Shown here one piece after another: positions 38,730 to 46,647 of a stretch of 64,000 bases of DNA. The DNA comes from Nitrospira sp. (lineage in GTDB: Bacteria > Nitrospirota > Nitrospiria > Nitrospirales > Nitrospiraceae), in NCBI GenBank assembly GCA_030123625.1, contig CP126121.1, positions 1,280,179-1,344,178 on the forward strand. The letters run 5' to 3'. Both the position numbers and the translations under genes were made by a program. Below the pieces are notes generated by a model. It was not told the DNA's origin. It ran no database searches and saw nothing but the letters and a program-made list of their open reading frames with translations. Positions within the stretch are counted from its first letter, which is position 1; each line of letters opens with the position of its first letter.

Positions 38730-40520
38730 CGGCGCCGCATAGTTCACCAGGTAATCGAACAGCCGGATCAAGCGGCTGTCCTGGCGCTTCTGATCGACCC
38801 AGTGGCCGATCAATCCGATCGTGCGAGACAGGATGAAGAAGCCGTTCAAACTATCGACCGGGAATCCCAGATCGACCAGCACGGCCGCCATCGTGCCGTC
38901 CACGTTCAGAATCAAATTATCCTTTTTCGCCGCCGTCACCTGCTCCACCGCCAGGGCGAAGTCGAGACAGGGCGTTTTGATATGCAAGCTTTTTACGTAT
39001 CCGACGAGTTCCTTCACGCGTTTATCAGGATTCCGCAAGCTCTTCACTCGATGACCGATACCGGGCACAGGGCCGACATTTTTCTTCATGTACGCCAAAA
39101 AATCCTCGACCGTCATCCTGTTGTCGACCGCGTGCTTAAACCAGCGGCCGGCATCCGTCACGGCGCCGCCGAAGCGAGGACCGATCATGATCAATCCGGC
39201 TGCCACCGCTTGAGACAGACCGATGCCGGCACAAGCCGCAAGAATCGTCGCATACGCACCGCTCACGCAGGGACCGTGGTCGGCAGAAAGCATCATGATG
39301 CGCTTGATGATTTCCGCTTCCTGCTTCGAGATCAGGCGTTTGTCCCAGAGAAGACCGATGACATGAGGAATTTCATAACCCTTATTGATGAGCTCGGAGG
39401 CCGGATAGCCGTCGTAGCAAGGCTCGTCGCCTCGATCGTCGCTGATGGTGGTACGGATAAGCGGCGCGACCATCACTTCATCGGCCTTCATGGCTTCTTC
39501 GATGGTCTTGGGCAGCTTTGGAAGGGTGATAGGCTCGATGATTTCCTTCACGTGGCCGGACTTGAGCAATTCCTGATATGTGTCCTTGATCGCGGGACCG
39601 AGCGCGCCGAATGTCGGCGGAACGATCGCACCGGATTTCTTGAGCGCGTCGGACTTCGATCGGGCCGAGCCTTCGCCTTTCATCCCTTCTTTGGCACCGG
39701 CATGGCCGAACTTCATCCCCTTGGGCAAACTCTCCTGGCAGAATCCGGAGACGACACCGATCAGCTTGACGCGGCGCTTCTTCGCGCCATACCACTCGGC
39801 GGCCCGCTCTTCGAGATCGCCGCCCATTTCACCGACGATGACGACCGCCTTCGTTTGCGGATCGTTTTCGAACATTTCAAGGTAGCTCACGTAGTCGGTG
39901 CCGGGATAGGCATCACCGCCGATGCCAATGGCCGTCGTGATGCCGTCGGCGAACTGCGAACAGATCCAAATGATTTCGTTGGAAAGACCGCCCGACTTGG
40001 TGATGACGCCGAATGAACCTTCCCGATAGAGTTTCGAGAGGACAAGGTTGTCGAACGCTCCGCCGATCACGCCCAACCGGCAGGCGCCGGCGGAGATAAT
40101 GCCGATCGAGGAGGGACCGTTGAACACCTTGCCGAGCTTACGCGCGTGGGTGCCGAGCAGTTTCGCGTCTTTTTCGGGCACCCCTTCGGTGATCATCGAG
40201 ACCACCTTAATGTGTGGGTCATCCAGCGCTTCCATCCCGCCCCTCATGGCTCGGTCCGCACCGATATAGACGAGGCTCGTGTTGATGGTCGGATGGTTCT
40301 TTGTCGCTTCCGCGACGGTCTTGTAGACCGGGATCGCGATCAAACCGCTGCCGTAGGGAATCTCATTGGTCTTGCCGGCGTCAGGCGGATAGACGAACGC
40401 CTCCACGTTGAGCGGGCGCTTGATCAGGTAACAGAACTCCGCCATGCGGCGGGCTGCGTTGACGCCTGCAGCACCCCCTTGAATCACCACGCGGGTGTCT
40501 TTATTTGCCAGAATACTCAT
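38700..40520 (-). CDS. aclA: ATP-citrate lyase, large subunit (citryl-CoA/CoA-binding)
   Basis: 606 residues from the ATG at 40520 (GAGGAGACTCCG upstream); longer frames run through the heptamer repeat. The N-terminal half is CoA-ligase-like (RVVIQGGAAGVNAARRMAEFCYLI, SIGIISAGACRLG, MKFGHAGAK with the likely catalytic His). The C-terminal half is citrate-synthase-like (GPCVSGAYATILAACAGIG, GIGHRVKSLRNPDKRV). With AclB it cleaves citrate to acetyl-CoA and oxaloacetate using ATP and CoA, the diagnostic step of the rTCA cycle. The protein ends in KRREVPPLK, whose coding end has been tandemly duplicated downstream. Confidence 0.95.
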   Translation of the reverse strand: MSILANKDTRVVIQGGAAGVNAARRMAEFCYLIKRPLNVEAFVYPPDAGKTNEIPYGSGLIAIPVYKTVAEATKNHPTINTSLVYIGADRAMRGGMEALDDPHIKVVSMITEGVPEKDAKLLGTHARKLGKVFNGPSSIGIISAGACRLGVIGGAFDNLVLSKLYREGSFGVITKSGGLSNEIIWICSQFADGITTAIGIGGDAYPGTDYVSYLEMFENDPQTKAVVIVGEMGGDLEERAAEWYGAKKRRVKLIGVVSGFCQESLPKGMKFGHAGAKEGMKGEGSARSKSDALKKSGAIVPPTFGALGPAIKDTYQELLKSGHVKEIIEPITLPKLPKTIEEAMKADEVMVAPLIRTTISDDRGDEPCYDGYPASELINKGYEIPHVIGLLWDKRLISKQEAEIIKRIMMLSADHGPCVSGAYATILAACAGIGLSQAVAAGLIMIGPRFGGAVTDAGRWFKHAVDNRMTVEDFLAYMKKNVGPVPGIGHRVKSLRNPDKRVKELVGYVKSLHIKTPCLDFALAVEQVTAAKKDNLILNVDGTMAAVLVDLGFPVDSLNGFFILSRTIGLIGHWVDQKRQDSRLIRLFDYLVNYAAPKRREVPPLK

Positions 40521-40539
40521 CGGAGTCTCCTCTTTCCCT

Positions 40540-40610
40540 AGTGCTGAGTGCTCAGTGCTGGGTGCTGAGTGAAGAATAGCTCCACTACTCAGCACTCAGG
40601 ACTCAGCACT
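40540..40610. repeat. Inverted pair of heptamer arrays (AGTGCTG type), aclA-aclB spacer
   Basis: Left arm 40540-40571: AGTGCTG, AGTGCTC, AGTGCTG, GGTGCTG, AGTG. Right arm 40584-40610: ACTACTC, AGCACTC, AGGACTC, AGCACT. The centre is only 12 bp, so this is the tightest hairpin of the set. It lies between the aclB stop (40618) and the aclA ribosome-binding site. Confidence 0.8.
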
Positions 40611-40617
40611 TGTCTTC

Positions 40618-41814
40618 TTACTTTTGCAGCGCTTTATCGACGATGTCCGTCAGAGGGGTGTTGCGGTCGAAGACATGGATGTCGAAGCCCTCGTCCCTCA
40701 GCGCGCGCATCGCGTCAAGCCCCTCTCTTTCTCGAGGCCCACCGCGGCGCACCCAAATCTTGACACCCTTCAGCTTTCCGTCGTCCTTTGCCTTGCGGAA
40801 TCCATTGATGATGCCGCCGAAGGTCTTCTTCACATCGGTAAAATTGGCGATCGCCCCACCGACGATGATATTCTTGATGCCGGGCAAGGAACAGACCTTT
40901 TCCGTCAGCACTTCAACGGCCCAATCGGGGGGATCGCCGGAATACTCGGCATAGTTCGCCAACTTGCCGCCTCGCGCCACGACGGCATCGGAGTAGTAGA
41001 CGCTCGCGCCGCCGCCGGCCGGAAGCATCGCGGTATCGCCGCCCGGAATTTCGATGAATTTGACGGATCCCTTGATCTTGCCGTCAACCGCCATCACTTC
41101 CATTTCATCTTTACTGTAGGCACGCCCAAATTCCGCGGCAAACTGGAAATTCCAATCCGGGTGGCGGAACTTGGCATCACCGTCCAGCAGCGTCACGGCG
41201 TCGAGCGCAATCAATTCGCCGTCGCTCTCGCGTGTGACGACGGGATTGACTTCGAGATACTGCGCATCTTCGTTGTCGAAACAGCTAAACATCTTTCCGG
41301 CAAAGTCGGCCATCTTCTTGGCGATCGACCCGGTAAATCCCGCATCTTTGGCGAGTTTCTCCAGCTGCTCCGGAGAAGGAGTTTGCCCGACATCGAGACA
41401 CAACCGCTTCACACGCTCCCAATTGGACTCCACTTCGATACCGCCGCAATTGGCGACGAGGATCTCGGCACCTTCACGGGTGGACTTCACCGCGCAATAG
41501 TATTCTTCTTTGTGGGGGACCATTTCGGACACGATGACTTGGGAGACGGTAATGCTGCCCACTTGACGGCCGATCATGTCTTTGGTTGCCGCCACAGCGC
41601 CGTTCAGATCGAGGCCGACCTTCACGAGACCAAGCTTAAACCGTGAGCCCAGCGCCTCATGCGCTTTGACGACCAATTTAGTCTGTTTCATCCAATCGTT
41701 GACGTGACCAAGCTTGGAGAGTTCGTCCGCGGAGGTGACAACCGCATAATGGGGAACGTGAATTCCCCACTTCTTCATCAGTCCCATCCCGGGACCTTCC
41801 AAAACCTTTGCCAT
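40618..41814 (-). CDS. aclB: ATP-citrate lyase, small subunit (ATP-grasp)
   Basis: 398 residues from the ATG at 41814 (GAAGGAGATTGTC upstream). The N-terminal region is ATP-grasp-like (MKQTKLVVKAHEALGSRFKLGLVKVGLDL, YLEVNPVV metal loop). The C-terminal Rossmann part has GGGASVYYSDAVVARGGKLANYAEYSGDPP and RRGGPREREGLDAM. It binds ATP and donates phosphate to the complex with AclA. First gene of the eight-gene rTCA run and 8 bp downstream of the repeat before aclA. A good promoter candidate precedes it. Confidence 0.95.
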   Translation of the reverse strand: MAKVLEGPGMGLMKKWGIHVPHYAVVTSADELSKLGHVNDWMKQTKLVVKAHEALGSRFKLGLVKVGLDLNGAVAATKDMIGRQVGSITVSQVIVSEMVPHKEEYYCAVKSTREGAEILVANCGGIEVESNWERVKRLCLDVGQTPSPEQLEKLAKDAGFTGSIAKKMADFAGKMFSCFDNEDAQYLEVNPVVTRESDGELIALDAVTLLDGDAKFRHPDWNFQFAAEFGRAYSKDEMEVMAVDGKIKGSVKFIEIPGGDTAMLPAGGGASVYYSDAVVARGGKLANYAEYSGDPPDWAVEVLTEKVCSLPGIKNIIVGGAIANFTDVKKTFGGIINGFRKAKDDGKLKGVKIWVRRGGPREREGLDAMRALRDEGFDIHVFDRNTPLTDIVDKALQK

Positions 41815-41856
41815 GACAATCTCCTTCGTAGTGATCTCTAGCGATAGGGGAACCGG

Positions 41857-41886
41857 ATTGTAACGGAAATCAACGGGATGACTCAA
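41857..41886 (-). promoter_or_regulatory. Candidate sigma-70 promoter of the rTCA gene block
   Basis: Minus strand: TTGAGT, 18 bp, TACAAT, about 43 bp before the aclB start codon. No other clear promoter was seen between aclB and sucD. Confidence 0.45.
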
Positions 41887-41996
41887 GACACCAGAGGGAC
41901 TACAGTAAAGGGGATCAAAAGGCCTAGCGCATGGAATTTTTAAACGTGTTTCTTAACTATACAGAGAACATATAAATGTTTTTCACTTCCGAATCA

Positions 41997-42836
41997 TTAC
42001 CTTGCAGACCGAAGAGACTGGCATCGGGGGCAAACATACGCACTCCGTTCCCCCTGAAAACGTCGAATGATCCCGCCGCAGTGATTTGGGCAATGCTGCC
42101 CTTCTTTCCCATAGACCAGATGCCGCCGCTTGTATTGTCCCTCAGATCCATCGGGGGCAAAAAAATCCCGGACGCTCGATCCACCACAGGCAATCGCCTC
42201 TTGGAGAACCTCCCGCATAATCCGATAGAGCCTTTCCACTTTTCCCTCGGAAAGCCGTCCGACTTGCATGTTCGGGTGAAGGCCTGCCCTGAAGAGTATT
42301 TCATTGGCGTAGATGTTTCCGATGCCGGCAATGACTTGTTGATGCATCAAAAGCGACTTCAGCCGACCGCGTCGTTCTCCCAAAACTCGAGCAAAATCAG
42401 GCTGAGACACGAGAAGAGGATCAACCCCGAATCGGCGAGCGAGATATCGCTCAAGCCCCGCCTTGTCCAGCAGAGAAAGACGACCGAAGCGACGAGGGTT
42501 CCAGTACCGTAGTTCCCGTTCACCGGCACCGTTGAACAACAGCCTGACATGCACATGCTGTGGATGTTTCGTCCGCGTGGACTGGAACAGAAGGAGCCCG
42601 GTCATCCCGAGCTCAGCCACCACATAGCGGCAGGCTTGATCATTCGTAAATCCCAAGACGATACTCTTGCCGACTCGCTCGACAGATTGTAGGCTGGCAC
42701 CTCGATACCAAGGCACGGTGGTATAGCCTTCTCGAACGATATCCTCACGTCCGACCCACACATCAGTTACCTGCGCTCCGAGGAGGCGGGAACGGATCTG
42801 TCGAGCCACGACTTCTGCTTCCGGAAGCTCCGGCAT
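41997..42836 (-). CDS. mutM: Formamidopyrimidine-DNA glycosylase (Fpg)
   Basis: 279 residues. The catalytic N-terminus MPELPEAEVVARQI has Pro2 and Glu3; GKSIVLGF supplies the conserved lysine near 57; the helix-two-turn-helix is near LLMHQQVIAGIGNIYANEILF. The zinc finger is unusual: the first pair is C-P-N-H-C (three residues between the cysteines) rather than CxxC, whereas the second pair is a normal CPRC. It removes 8-oxoguanine and other oxidised purines. It is read away from the rTCA block as a separate minus-strand unit upstream of it. Confidence 0.92.
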   Translation of the reverse strand: MPELPEAEVVARQIRSRLLGAQVTDVWVGREDIVREGYTTVPWYRGASLQSVERVGKSIVLGFTNDQACRYVVAELGMTGLLLFQSTRTKHPQHVHVRLLFNGAGERELRYWNPRRFGRLSLLDKAGLERYLARRFGVDPLLVSQPDFARVLGERRGRLKSLLMHQQVIAGIGNIYANEILFRAGLHPNMQVGRLSEGKVERLYRIMREVLQEAIACGGSSVRDFFAPDGSEGQYKRRHLVYGKEGQHCPNHCGGIIRRFQGERSAYVCPRCQSLRSAR

Positions 42837-42875
42837 AACTCATCCAGGTTAAGATCTAGCGAGGCTCCATTACGC

Positions 42876-43078
42876 CATGAGGATGGAAGAAAGGCAAGGT
42901 CCGCGACGCGAAGAATGATGAGGCGCACGGCGCGATGAAGAAAGAGCGCCACGTCTGTGCGCGCCGGCGAGGCGGTGAGCCGGCAGTGTCCCGTGAGCGC
43001 TCAGTGTCTTAGAAGCCGAGTCGAAATCATTGTCTGAGCGACGTGAGAACGCCGCCGGCGGACTTTTTCAGCATCCTA
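42876..43078. repeat. Dispersed inverted-end element, copy 6 (degenerate left end)
   Basis: The right end is GACTTTTTCAGCATCCTAAC (43061-43078). The left end is damaged (GGATGGAAGAAAGGC). The inner block (GCACGGCGCGATGAAGAAAG, GCGCCGGCGAGGCGGTGAG) is shared with copies 4 and 8. Its right end is part of the following phosphatase gene: the last codons of that gene and its stop lie in the element's end. Confidence 0.7.
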
Positions 43079-43490
43079 ACGAGGCGGCGCGCCGGAGTTG
43101 TCGCACCTGTTCAATAGCAACTTGAAGATTGGGCAGCGGCATGGCACCCGGGCGTCGAGCCATGACCGACTTCAAGACTTCATCGTAGGTCCGGCCTTCA
43201 ATGCAGCACAGATAAGCCATGACCACTGAAACCGAGCGACCCAGACCTGCCCGACAACAGACCAGGGTCCGACCGTTTGGTGCACGCGGCTCAAGCCAAT
43301 GAACAGCTTCCATGAGCTTAAGAGGATCGGCCTTGGCAAACTCTCGAAAAGGAACTCGATGATAGTCCACCCAGGCAGCCGGTGTGATCGAAAATTCTTC
43401 CGCCACCAGCAGAAGCGTGCCGATCACCTCGGGAAGCTGTTGGGCATCGTCGATGCTTCCCACCAACAGATTTTCCGTAATCCGATGCAT
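43068..43490 (-). CDS. Dual-specificity/protein tyrosine phosphatase-like protein
   Basis: 140 residues. The signature loop reads VCCRAGLGRSVSV (Cys96 or so), matching CxxGxxRS with the catalytic Cys and Arg. The residue before the catalytic Cys is another Cys instead of the usual His. A general-acid Asp candidate lies in WVDYHRV (about 41). Likely a cytoplasmic phosphatase, possibly of the DUSP/PTP fold, with MHRITENLLVGS at the start as in many DSPs. The last residues (SLGC-stop) are encoded by the inverted end of repeat copy 6, so insertion of the element may have trimmed the natural C-terminus. Confidence 0.78.
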   Translation of the reverse strand: MHRITENLLVGSIDDAQQLPEVIGTLLLVAEEFSITPAAWVDYHRVPFREFAKADPLKLMEAVHWLEPRAPNGRTLVCCRAGLGRSVSVVMAYLCCIEGRTYDEVLKSVMARRPGAMPLPNLQVAIEQVRQLRRAASLGC

Positions 43491-43592
43491 CGCGTCGTCA
43501 GTATAACGCGGCTCTGATGGTGGTCAAGCGATCTCGCCGGCTCTGCTGTGCCGGTTGCGATTTCATTTCCCCGCCCGCTATACTGCGTCAGC

Positions 43593-43952
43593 ATGGTGAC
43601 CATCACTCAGCAAGAAGTCGAACGTCGCCTGAATACGGTTCCATGCGCCGTCTGCAAACAATCGAGCTTTGCGATCGACGAACGGTCCATGGGAGCCGAC
43701 GGCGACTGGCGGGGCATCTGCAAGAAGTGTTACTACACGTTTCCGGTCTATACCGATATGGAGTTCTACCTGCGGACACAGCCGGACGTGCCGCTCCGGT
43801 TAAAGGAGATTTCCTGCACCGCTTGCAACCATCGAGGGGTCAATCTCGATTTTCGAGCTACGTTGTCCGTCCGAGAGGCCTATTACTTCGTCACCTGTCA
43901 GCAGTGCAAGCGGCAGTTTCCAGAGAAATCATCATTGGAGGCATTTGAATAA
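43593..43952 (+). CDS. Hypothetical protein with four CxxC zinc-ribbon knuckles
   Basis: 119 residues from the ATG at 43593; an upstream alternative start lacks support. CAVC, CKKC, CTAC and CQQC (residues about 18-21, 43-46, 75-78 and 104-107) form two zinc ribbons, each spaced about 25 residues. The rest is mildly acidic. Not assigned to a named family; an RNA- or DNA-binding or chaperone-like role is possible. It is divergent from the phosphatase gene, with a 100-bp spacer. Confidence 0.65.
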   Translation: MVTITQQEVERRLNTVPCAVCKQSSFAIDERSMGADGDWRGICKKCYYTFPVYTDMEFYLRTQPDVPLRLKEISCTACNHRGVNLDFRATLSVREAYYFVTCQQCKRQFPEKSSLEAFE

Positions 43953-43991
43953 ATCAGCCATCGTTCTCGACGCAGGTGTATACTAAAGCCT

Positions 43992-44174
43992 ATGAGTGAC
44001 AATCCAAAACAGCCTGACCCCTCTTCACCAGAGGACAAACCCAAGGCAAGAAAAGAAATTCCTCTCATCGCTATTCAAGATGATGATGCTGTGATGGCTG
44101 AGGAAATGGCCGATCTCTTCGAAGAAGATAAGGTGTCCCACCAGCACGGCAGCTCAGAACCGGAAGCGGATTAG
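43992..44174 (+). CDS. Small acidic hypothetical protein
   Basis: 60 residues, rich in Asp, Glu, Pro and Lys (DPSSPEDKPKARKE, then a short strand IPLIAIQDDD and an acidic helix VMAEEMADLFEED). No homology recognised. It lies 40 bp after the zinc-ribbon gene and could be co-transcribed with it. Support is the ATG in a favourable position and the non-random composition; it could be spurious. Confidence 0.45.
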   Translation: MSDNPKQPDPSSPEDKPKARKEIPLIAIQDDDAVMAEEMADLFEEDKVSHQHGSSEPEAD

Positions 44175-44318
44175 ATCCCTGTCAACATTTTCCACATCAA
44201 ACAGCAAGGGAAGCTCATGTATCCACACTTCCGACGTGATTCCTTTGGGTTCCAGCATCTCCGGTAAAATGGGGTCTCCCACCCGTGCTGTTCTTAATAA
44301 AATGAAAAGACAACGAGC

Positions 44319-44389
44319 CGCTTGCAGTTCGCAATCATCACCTTCACTGTTGCAATTGATGGATTTGCTTCGCCTTCGAACTGCAAGCG
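44319..44389. repeat. Perfect 13-bp inverted repeat in the 44175-44423 spacer
   Basis: CGCTTGCAGTTCG (44319-44331) and CGAACTGCAAGCG (44377-44389), separated by 45 bp. No T run follows. It is between convergent genes, so it may terminate or stabilise transcripts from either side; no ORF is supported. Confidence 0.6.
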
Positions 44390-44423
44390 TATCGGCAGGA
44401 AAGCGGTGAGAAGACCCTGATAG

Positions 44424-44666
44424 CTACGCCGCGCTTTTCTTGAACGATGCGACGAGTACCCGTTTTGCCTTACCTACTGTTCGACGGTTCTTGCGAATGC
44501 GGTCGAGGTCACGGGCTGTATTAGCGGTGATATACGACCTATGACAGCGTGAGCAGTGTACGGTTGGAATGTCCTCGATGACGACGAGCTTGTCACCACG
44601 ACCAAAACTTTTTGTCGCCTTCTTGATGGCGGCTGTCCGAGCGCCGCAGAGATCACATTGCATCAT
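44424..44666 (-). CDS. YgiT/MqsA-type zinc-finger antitoxin
   Basis: 80 residues. N-terminal CDLCGA (4-7 CxxC) and CSRCHRSY (about 38-41) form the YgiT-type zinc finger, with the linker VVIEDIPTVHC between them. The C-terminal half is basic (RKNRRTVGKAKRVLVASFKK) and probably contacts DNA or RNA. It follows the DUF4258 toxin gene by 2 bp in the same direction, the usual toxin-first arrangement for this pair. Both are intact. Confidence 0.8.
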   Translation of the reverse strand: MMQCDLCGARTAAIKKATKSFGRGDKLVVIEDIPTVHCSRCHRSYITANTARDLDRIRKNRRTVGKAKRVLVASFKKSAA

Positions 44667-44668
44667 TC

Positions 44669-44950
44669 CTACTCACGATAGACGGTGATGACGACTGCTT
44701 TTCTCGTCGGTCCGATCTTCAAGACGATGTTCACCGATTCACCGGAACAACCCGTTCCAGCAAGTATATATTTTCGTTCCCTGGTAGCCCGATCGTTTTG
44801 TCGCTCGATAATTTTGCCGGTCAGGATAGCGTGCTCAATGTCTTCGGCCAGAACGTCATCCTCAGCCATCTCCTCAAGTGCATGGATTGTGATGATGTAC
44901 TGACGTTTCCGGATCAGTGAACGGAGTTGTTTGAGCACCCGCTCGAACAT
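44669..44950 (-). CDS. DUF4258 toxin-like protein
   Basis: 93 residues. ITIHALEEMAEDDVLAEDIEHAILTGKIIE is the DUF4258 core (His and Glu in a helix), followed by beta strands RKYILAGTG, VNIVLKIGPTRKAVVITVYRE. Resembles RelE-like and MqsR-like ribonucleases and is paired with the YgiT antitoxin. Predicted function: growth-inhibiting mRNA cleavage when the antitoxin is lost. The ATG start overlaps no other gene; the upstream spacer to the Rsm22 gene is 76 bp. Confidence 0.78.
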   Translation of the reverse strand: MFERVLKQLRSLIRKRQYIITIHALEEMAEDDVLAEDIEHAILTGKIIERQNDRATRERKYILAGTGCSGESVNIVLKIGPTRKAVVITVYRE

Positions 44951-45026
44951 TCAGAGGCCATTCTACGCCGCGCCGTTCTTATGCTCAAGCATCACTGGAG
45001 TGCACATCTGTTCGTCACTGCTTTGA

Positions 45027-46205
45027 CTATACCGAACGAACGATCTGCACTGCTGCATCCCGCTCGAGCCGCCCCAGCGCTGACACCTTTCCTCCTCGCT
45101 CCTTTCGAACGATCCGCTCAATTTGCACAATTGCGCCGCGATGCCATTGATCGAATGCTTCGTTTTGAGGAGACGCAAGCCTTTCTTGCCGTCCGACCTC
45201 TTGACGGCCATGCTCGTTACAGAGCCAGGCGCGTTTCTCCCCTTTCAATTTACGGAGCTCGCTCACGACTCGATACACGTCAGGGCTCCGATTCACAATT
45301 ATTTTCCCATCCTTGCGCAGCAATAGATAGGAAAACTTGAGCGCATCCTTAATGAACCCGACTTCTTCATCGATTTCCTGAATCGACACCGGAGGCTCCC
45401 AAGCTCGCTCTTCATGACACCAGTCATCAGGCTTCGCTAACGCCGGGCAATTCGACTCATGGAGGCATGGACTATAAATGGTACAACGTTTCTCTCGAAG
45501 CAAGTGATCGCGCACCTGGTGGAGTGCGCGAGAGGTTTCTCGTAAGGCGGGCTCCACGATCATTATCGTGCCGTGCGGTGCCAGTAACGCTAGGGACTCA
45601 TTTACAAAGGCAGTTCGCGCCATGATTGGATCACAGGCACCTGCAAAGATCTCGTTCAAACAGTTGGCAAGAATGATGAGATCGAACGGCTCTTTTTGTT
45701 GAACCTGCTCCAACCAGCCCCGTTGCTCCAAATCTCCGACATACGTTTGCAAGCCCGCTTCTTGACTATTGTCCAGCTGACAGTACCGATCCCACAGCCG
45801 TCTGGCTTGTCCGAGAGCTCTTGATGAACTATCGACAGCGATAATCGACAAGGTATGGGGCGATGCTCGCTGACGCCACCAGTCTAGGACGGCCAAAAGT
45901 CCGGTACCTGGACCTGATCCAAGATCCAGTACTGAGAAGCGTTCGCCTATTTCAGGTGCCGGCATCTCATTGAGCAGAACCTGAATCTTGGCAAGATTTA
46001 CCGGTAGGAAATAGCCAAGATATGCCATCGCATAGGCTTGATCGTCGAGGTAAGCCCGGTTCAACGTAGCCCGTTCTTTAGTAAAAAGTCGGGACAGTTC
46101 CGTCACTGCCTTCGCGACCCTCTCACGTGGGATGGCTTCTTTGTCGATCAGTTGCTGAATCGTCCCAATGAGCGGCAACGAGACCGTGGCGTTGAGGCAT
46201 CGCAT
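45027..46205 (-). CDS. Rsm22-family small-subunit rRNA methyltransferase
   Basis: 392 residues from the ATG at 46205 (a longer frame starts at 46241). The SAM-binding core has VLDLGSGPGTG (about 92-102), the acidic loop IIAVDSSS and FDLIILANCLNE. A cysteine set CTIYSPCLHESNCPAL plus WCHEE matches the Fe-S-binding region described for Rsm22/METTL17 proteins. The last 60 residues are basic and may bind RNA. Expected to methylate small-subunit rRNA. It is divergently transcribed from the small gene at 46244, and the two starts are only 38 bp apart. Confidence 0.78.
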   Translation of the reverse strand: MRCLNATVSLPLIGTIQQLIDKEAIPRERVAKAVTELSRLFTKERATLNRAYLDDQAYAMAYLGYFLPVNLAKIQVLLNEMPAPEIGERFSVLDLGSGPGTGLLAVLDWWRQRASPHTLSIIAVDSSSRALGQARRLWDRYCQLDNSQEAGLQTYVGDLEQRGWLEQVQQKEPFDLIILANCLNEIFAGACDPIMARTAFVNESLALLAPHGTIMIVEPALRETSRALHQVRDHLLREKRCTIYSPCLHESNCPALAKPDDWCHEERAWEPPVSIQEIDEEVGFIKDALKFSYLLLRKDGKIIVNRSPDVYRVVSELRKLKGEKRAWLCNEHGRQEVGRQERLASPQNEAFDQWHRGAIVQIERIVRKERGGKVSALGRLERDAAVQIVRSV

Positions 46206-46243
46206 AGGCCTAGTGTATGCTCGGCTTATTACGGAGGACAACC

Positions 46244-46492
46244 ATGACTGATGAAATCCTGAATGCTTATAAAGAAGTCGAATCGGCGGTGGAACGCTAT
46301 ATCAGGCTGCTGCACGACCATGTCACAATGCTGCAAAACATCGAACCCCCTGGTTCCGACAAGGTCGTCCGACTGACTGCCGGCTCAAAGGCCATGACGG
46401 ATAGTGCGGCAATTTATTTATCTTATGCGAAGTATGTGGCCTACGGCATGCCGGCGAGCGAGGAAATGGTTGAGGATGAAATCCAAGGTTGA
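46244..46492 (+). CDS. Small hypothetical helical protein
   Basis: 82 residues with a good ribosome-binding site (GGAGGACAACC then ATG). Predicted to be all helix (EILNAYKEVESAVERYIRLLHDHVTML, then a second helix AAIYLSYAKYVAYG). No family recognised. Its 3' side is immediately followed by a paired heptamer array and a terminator, so the array lies in its 3' untranslated region. Confidence 0.6.
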   Translation: MTDEILNAYKEVESAVERYIRLLHDHVTMLQNIEPPGSDKVVRLTAGSKAMTDSAAIYLSYAKYVAYGMPASEEMVEDEIQG

Positions 46493-46495
46493 CTG

Positions 46496-46580
46496 GCGCG
46501 TTATTCGTCAATCGTTATTCGTGAAACGCAAGAGGCATTCATGACGAATAACGTTTAACGATTCACGAATAACGCGGCGC
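46496..46580. repeat. Inverted pair of heptamer arrays (CGTTATT type)
   Basis: Left arm 46496-46529: GCGTTATT, CGTCAAT, CGTTATT, CGTGAAA. Right arm 46542-46580 has the complementary units (GAATAAC, GTTTAAC, GATTCAC, GAATAAC) and ends in GCGGCGC against GCGC on the left. A 12-bp centre separates the arms. It lies between two convergent genes, next to their shared terminator. Confidence 0.8.
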
Positions 46581-46587
46581 ATAGAAA

Positions 46588-46628
46588 AACAAAAGAGCCT
46601 ACCCGGGAAACCGGACAGGCTCTTTTCA
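46588..46628. terminator. Bidirectional intrinsic terminator
   Basis: AAAAGAGCCT pairs with AGGCTCTTTT around CCGGG/CCGG inner pairs and is flanked by A and T runs. It should serve both the plus-strand gene at 46244 and the minus-strand oxidoreductase operon ending at 46648. Confidence 0.8.
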
Positions 46629-46647
46629 TTTGTTAAGAAGCACCGAT

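Noticed and set aside
44319..44389. Intrinsic terminator
   Set aside because: The arms pair perfectly but no T run follows on either strand, so it is listed only as an inverted repeat.
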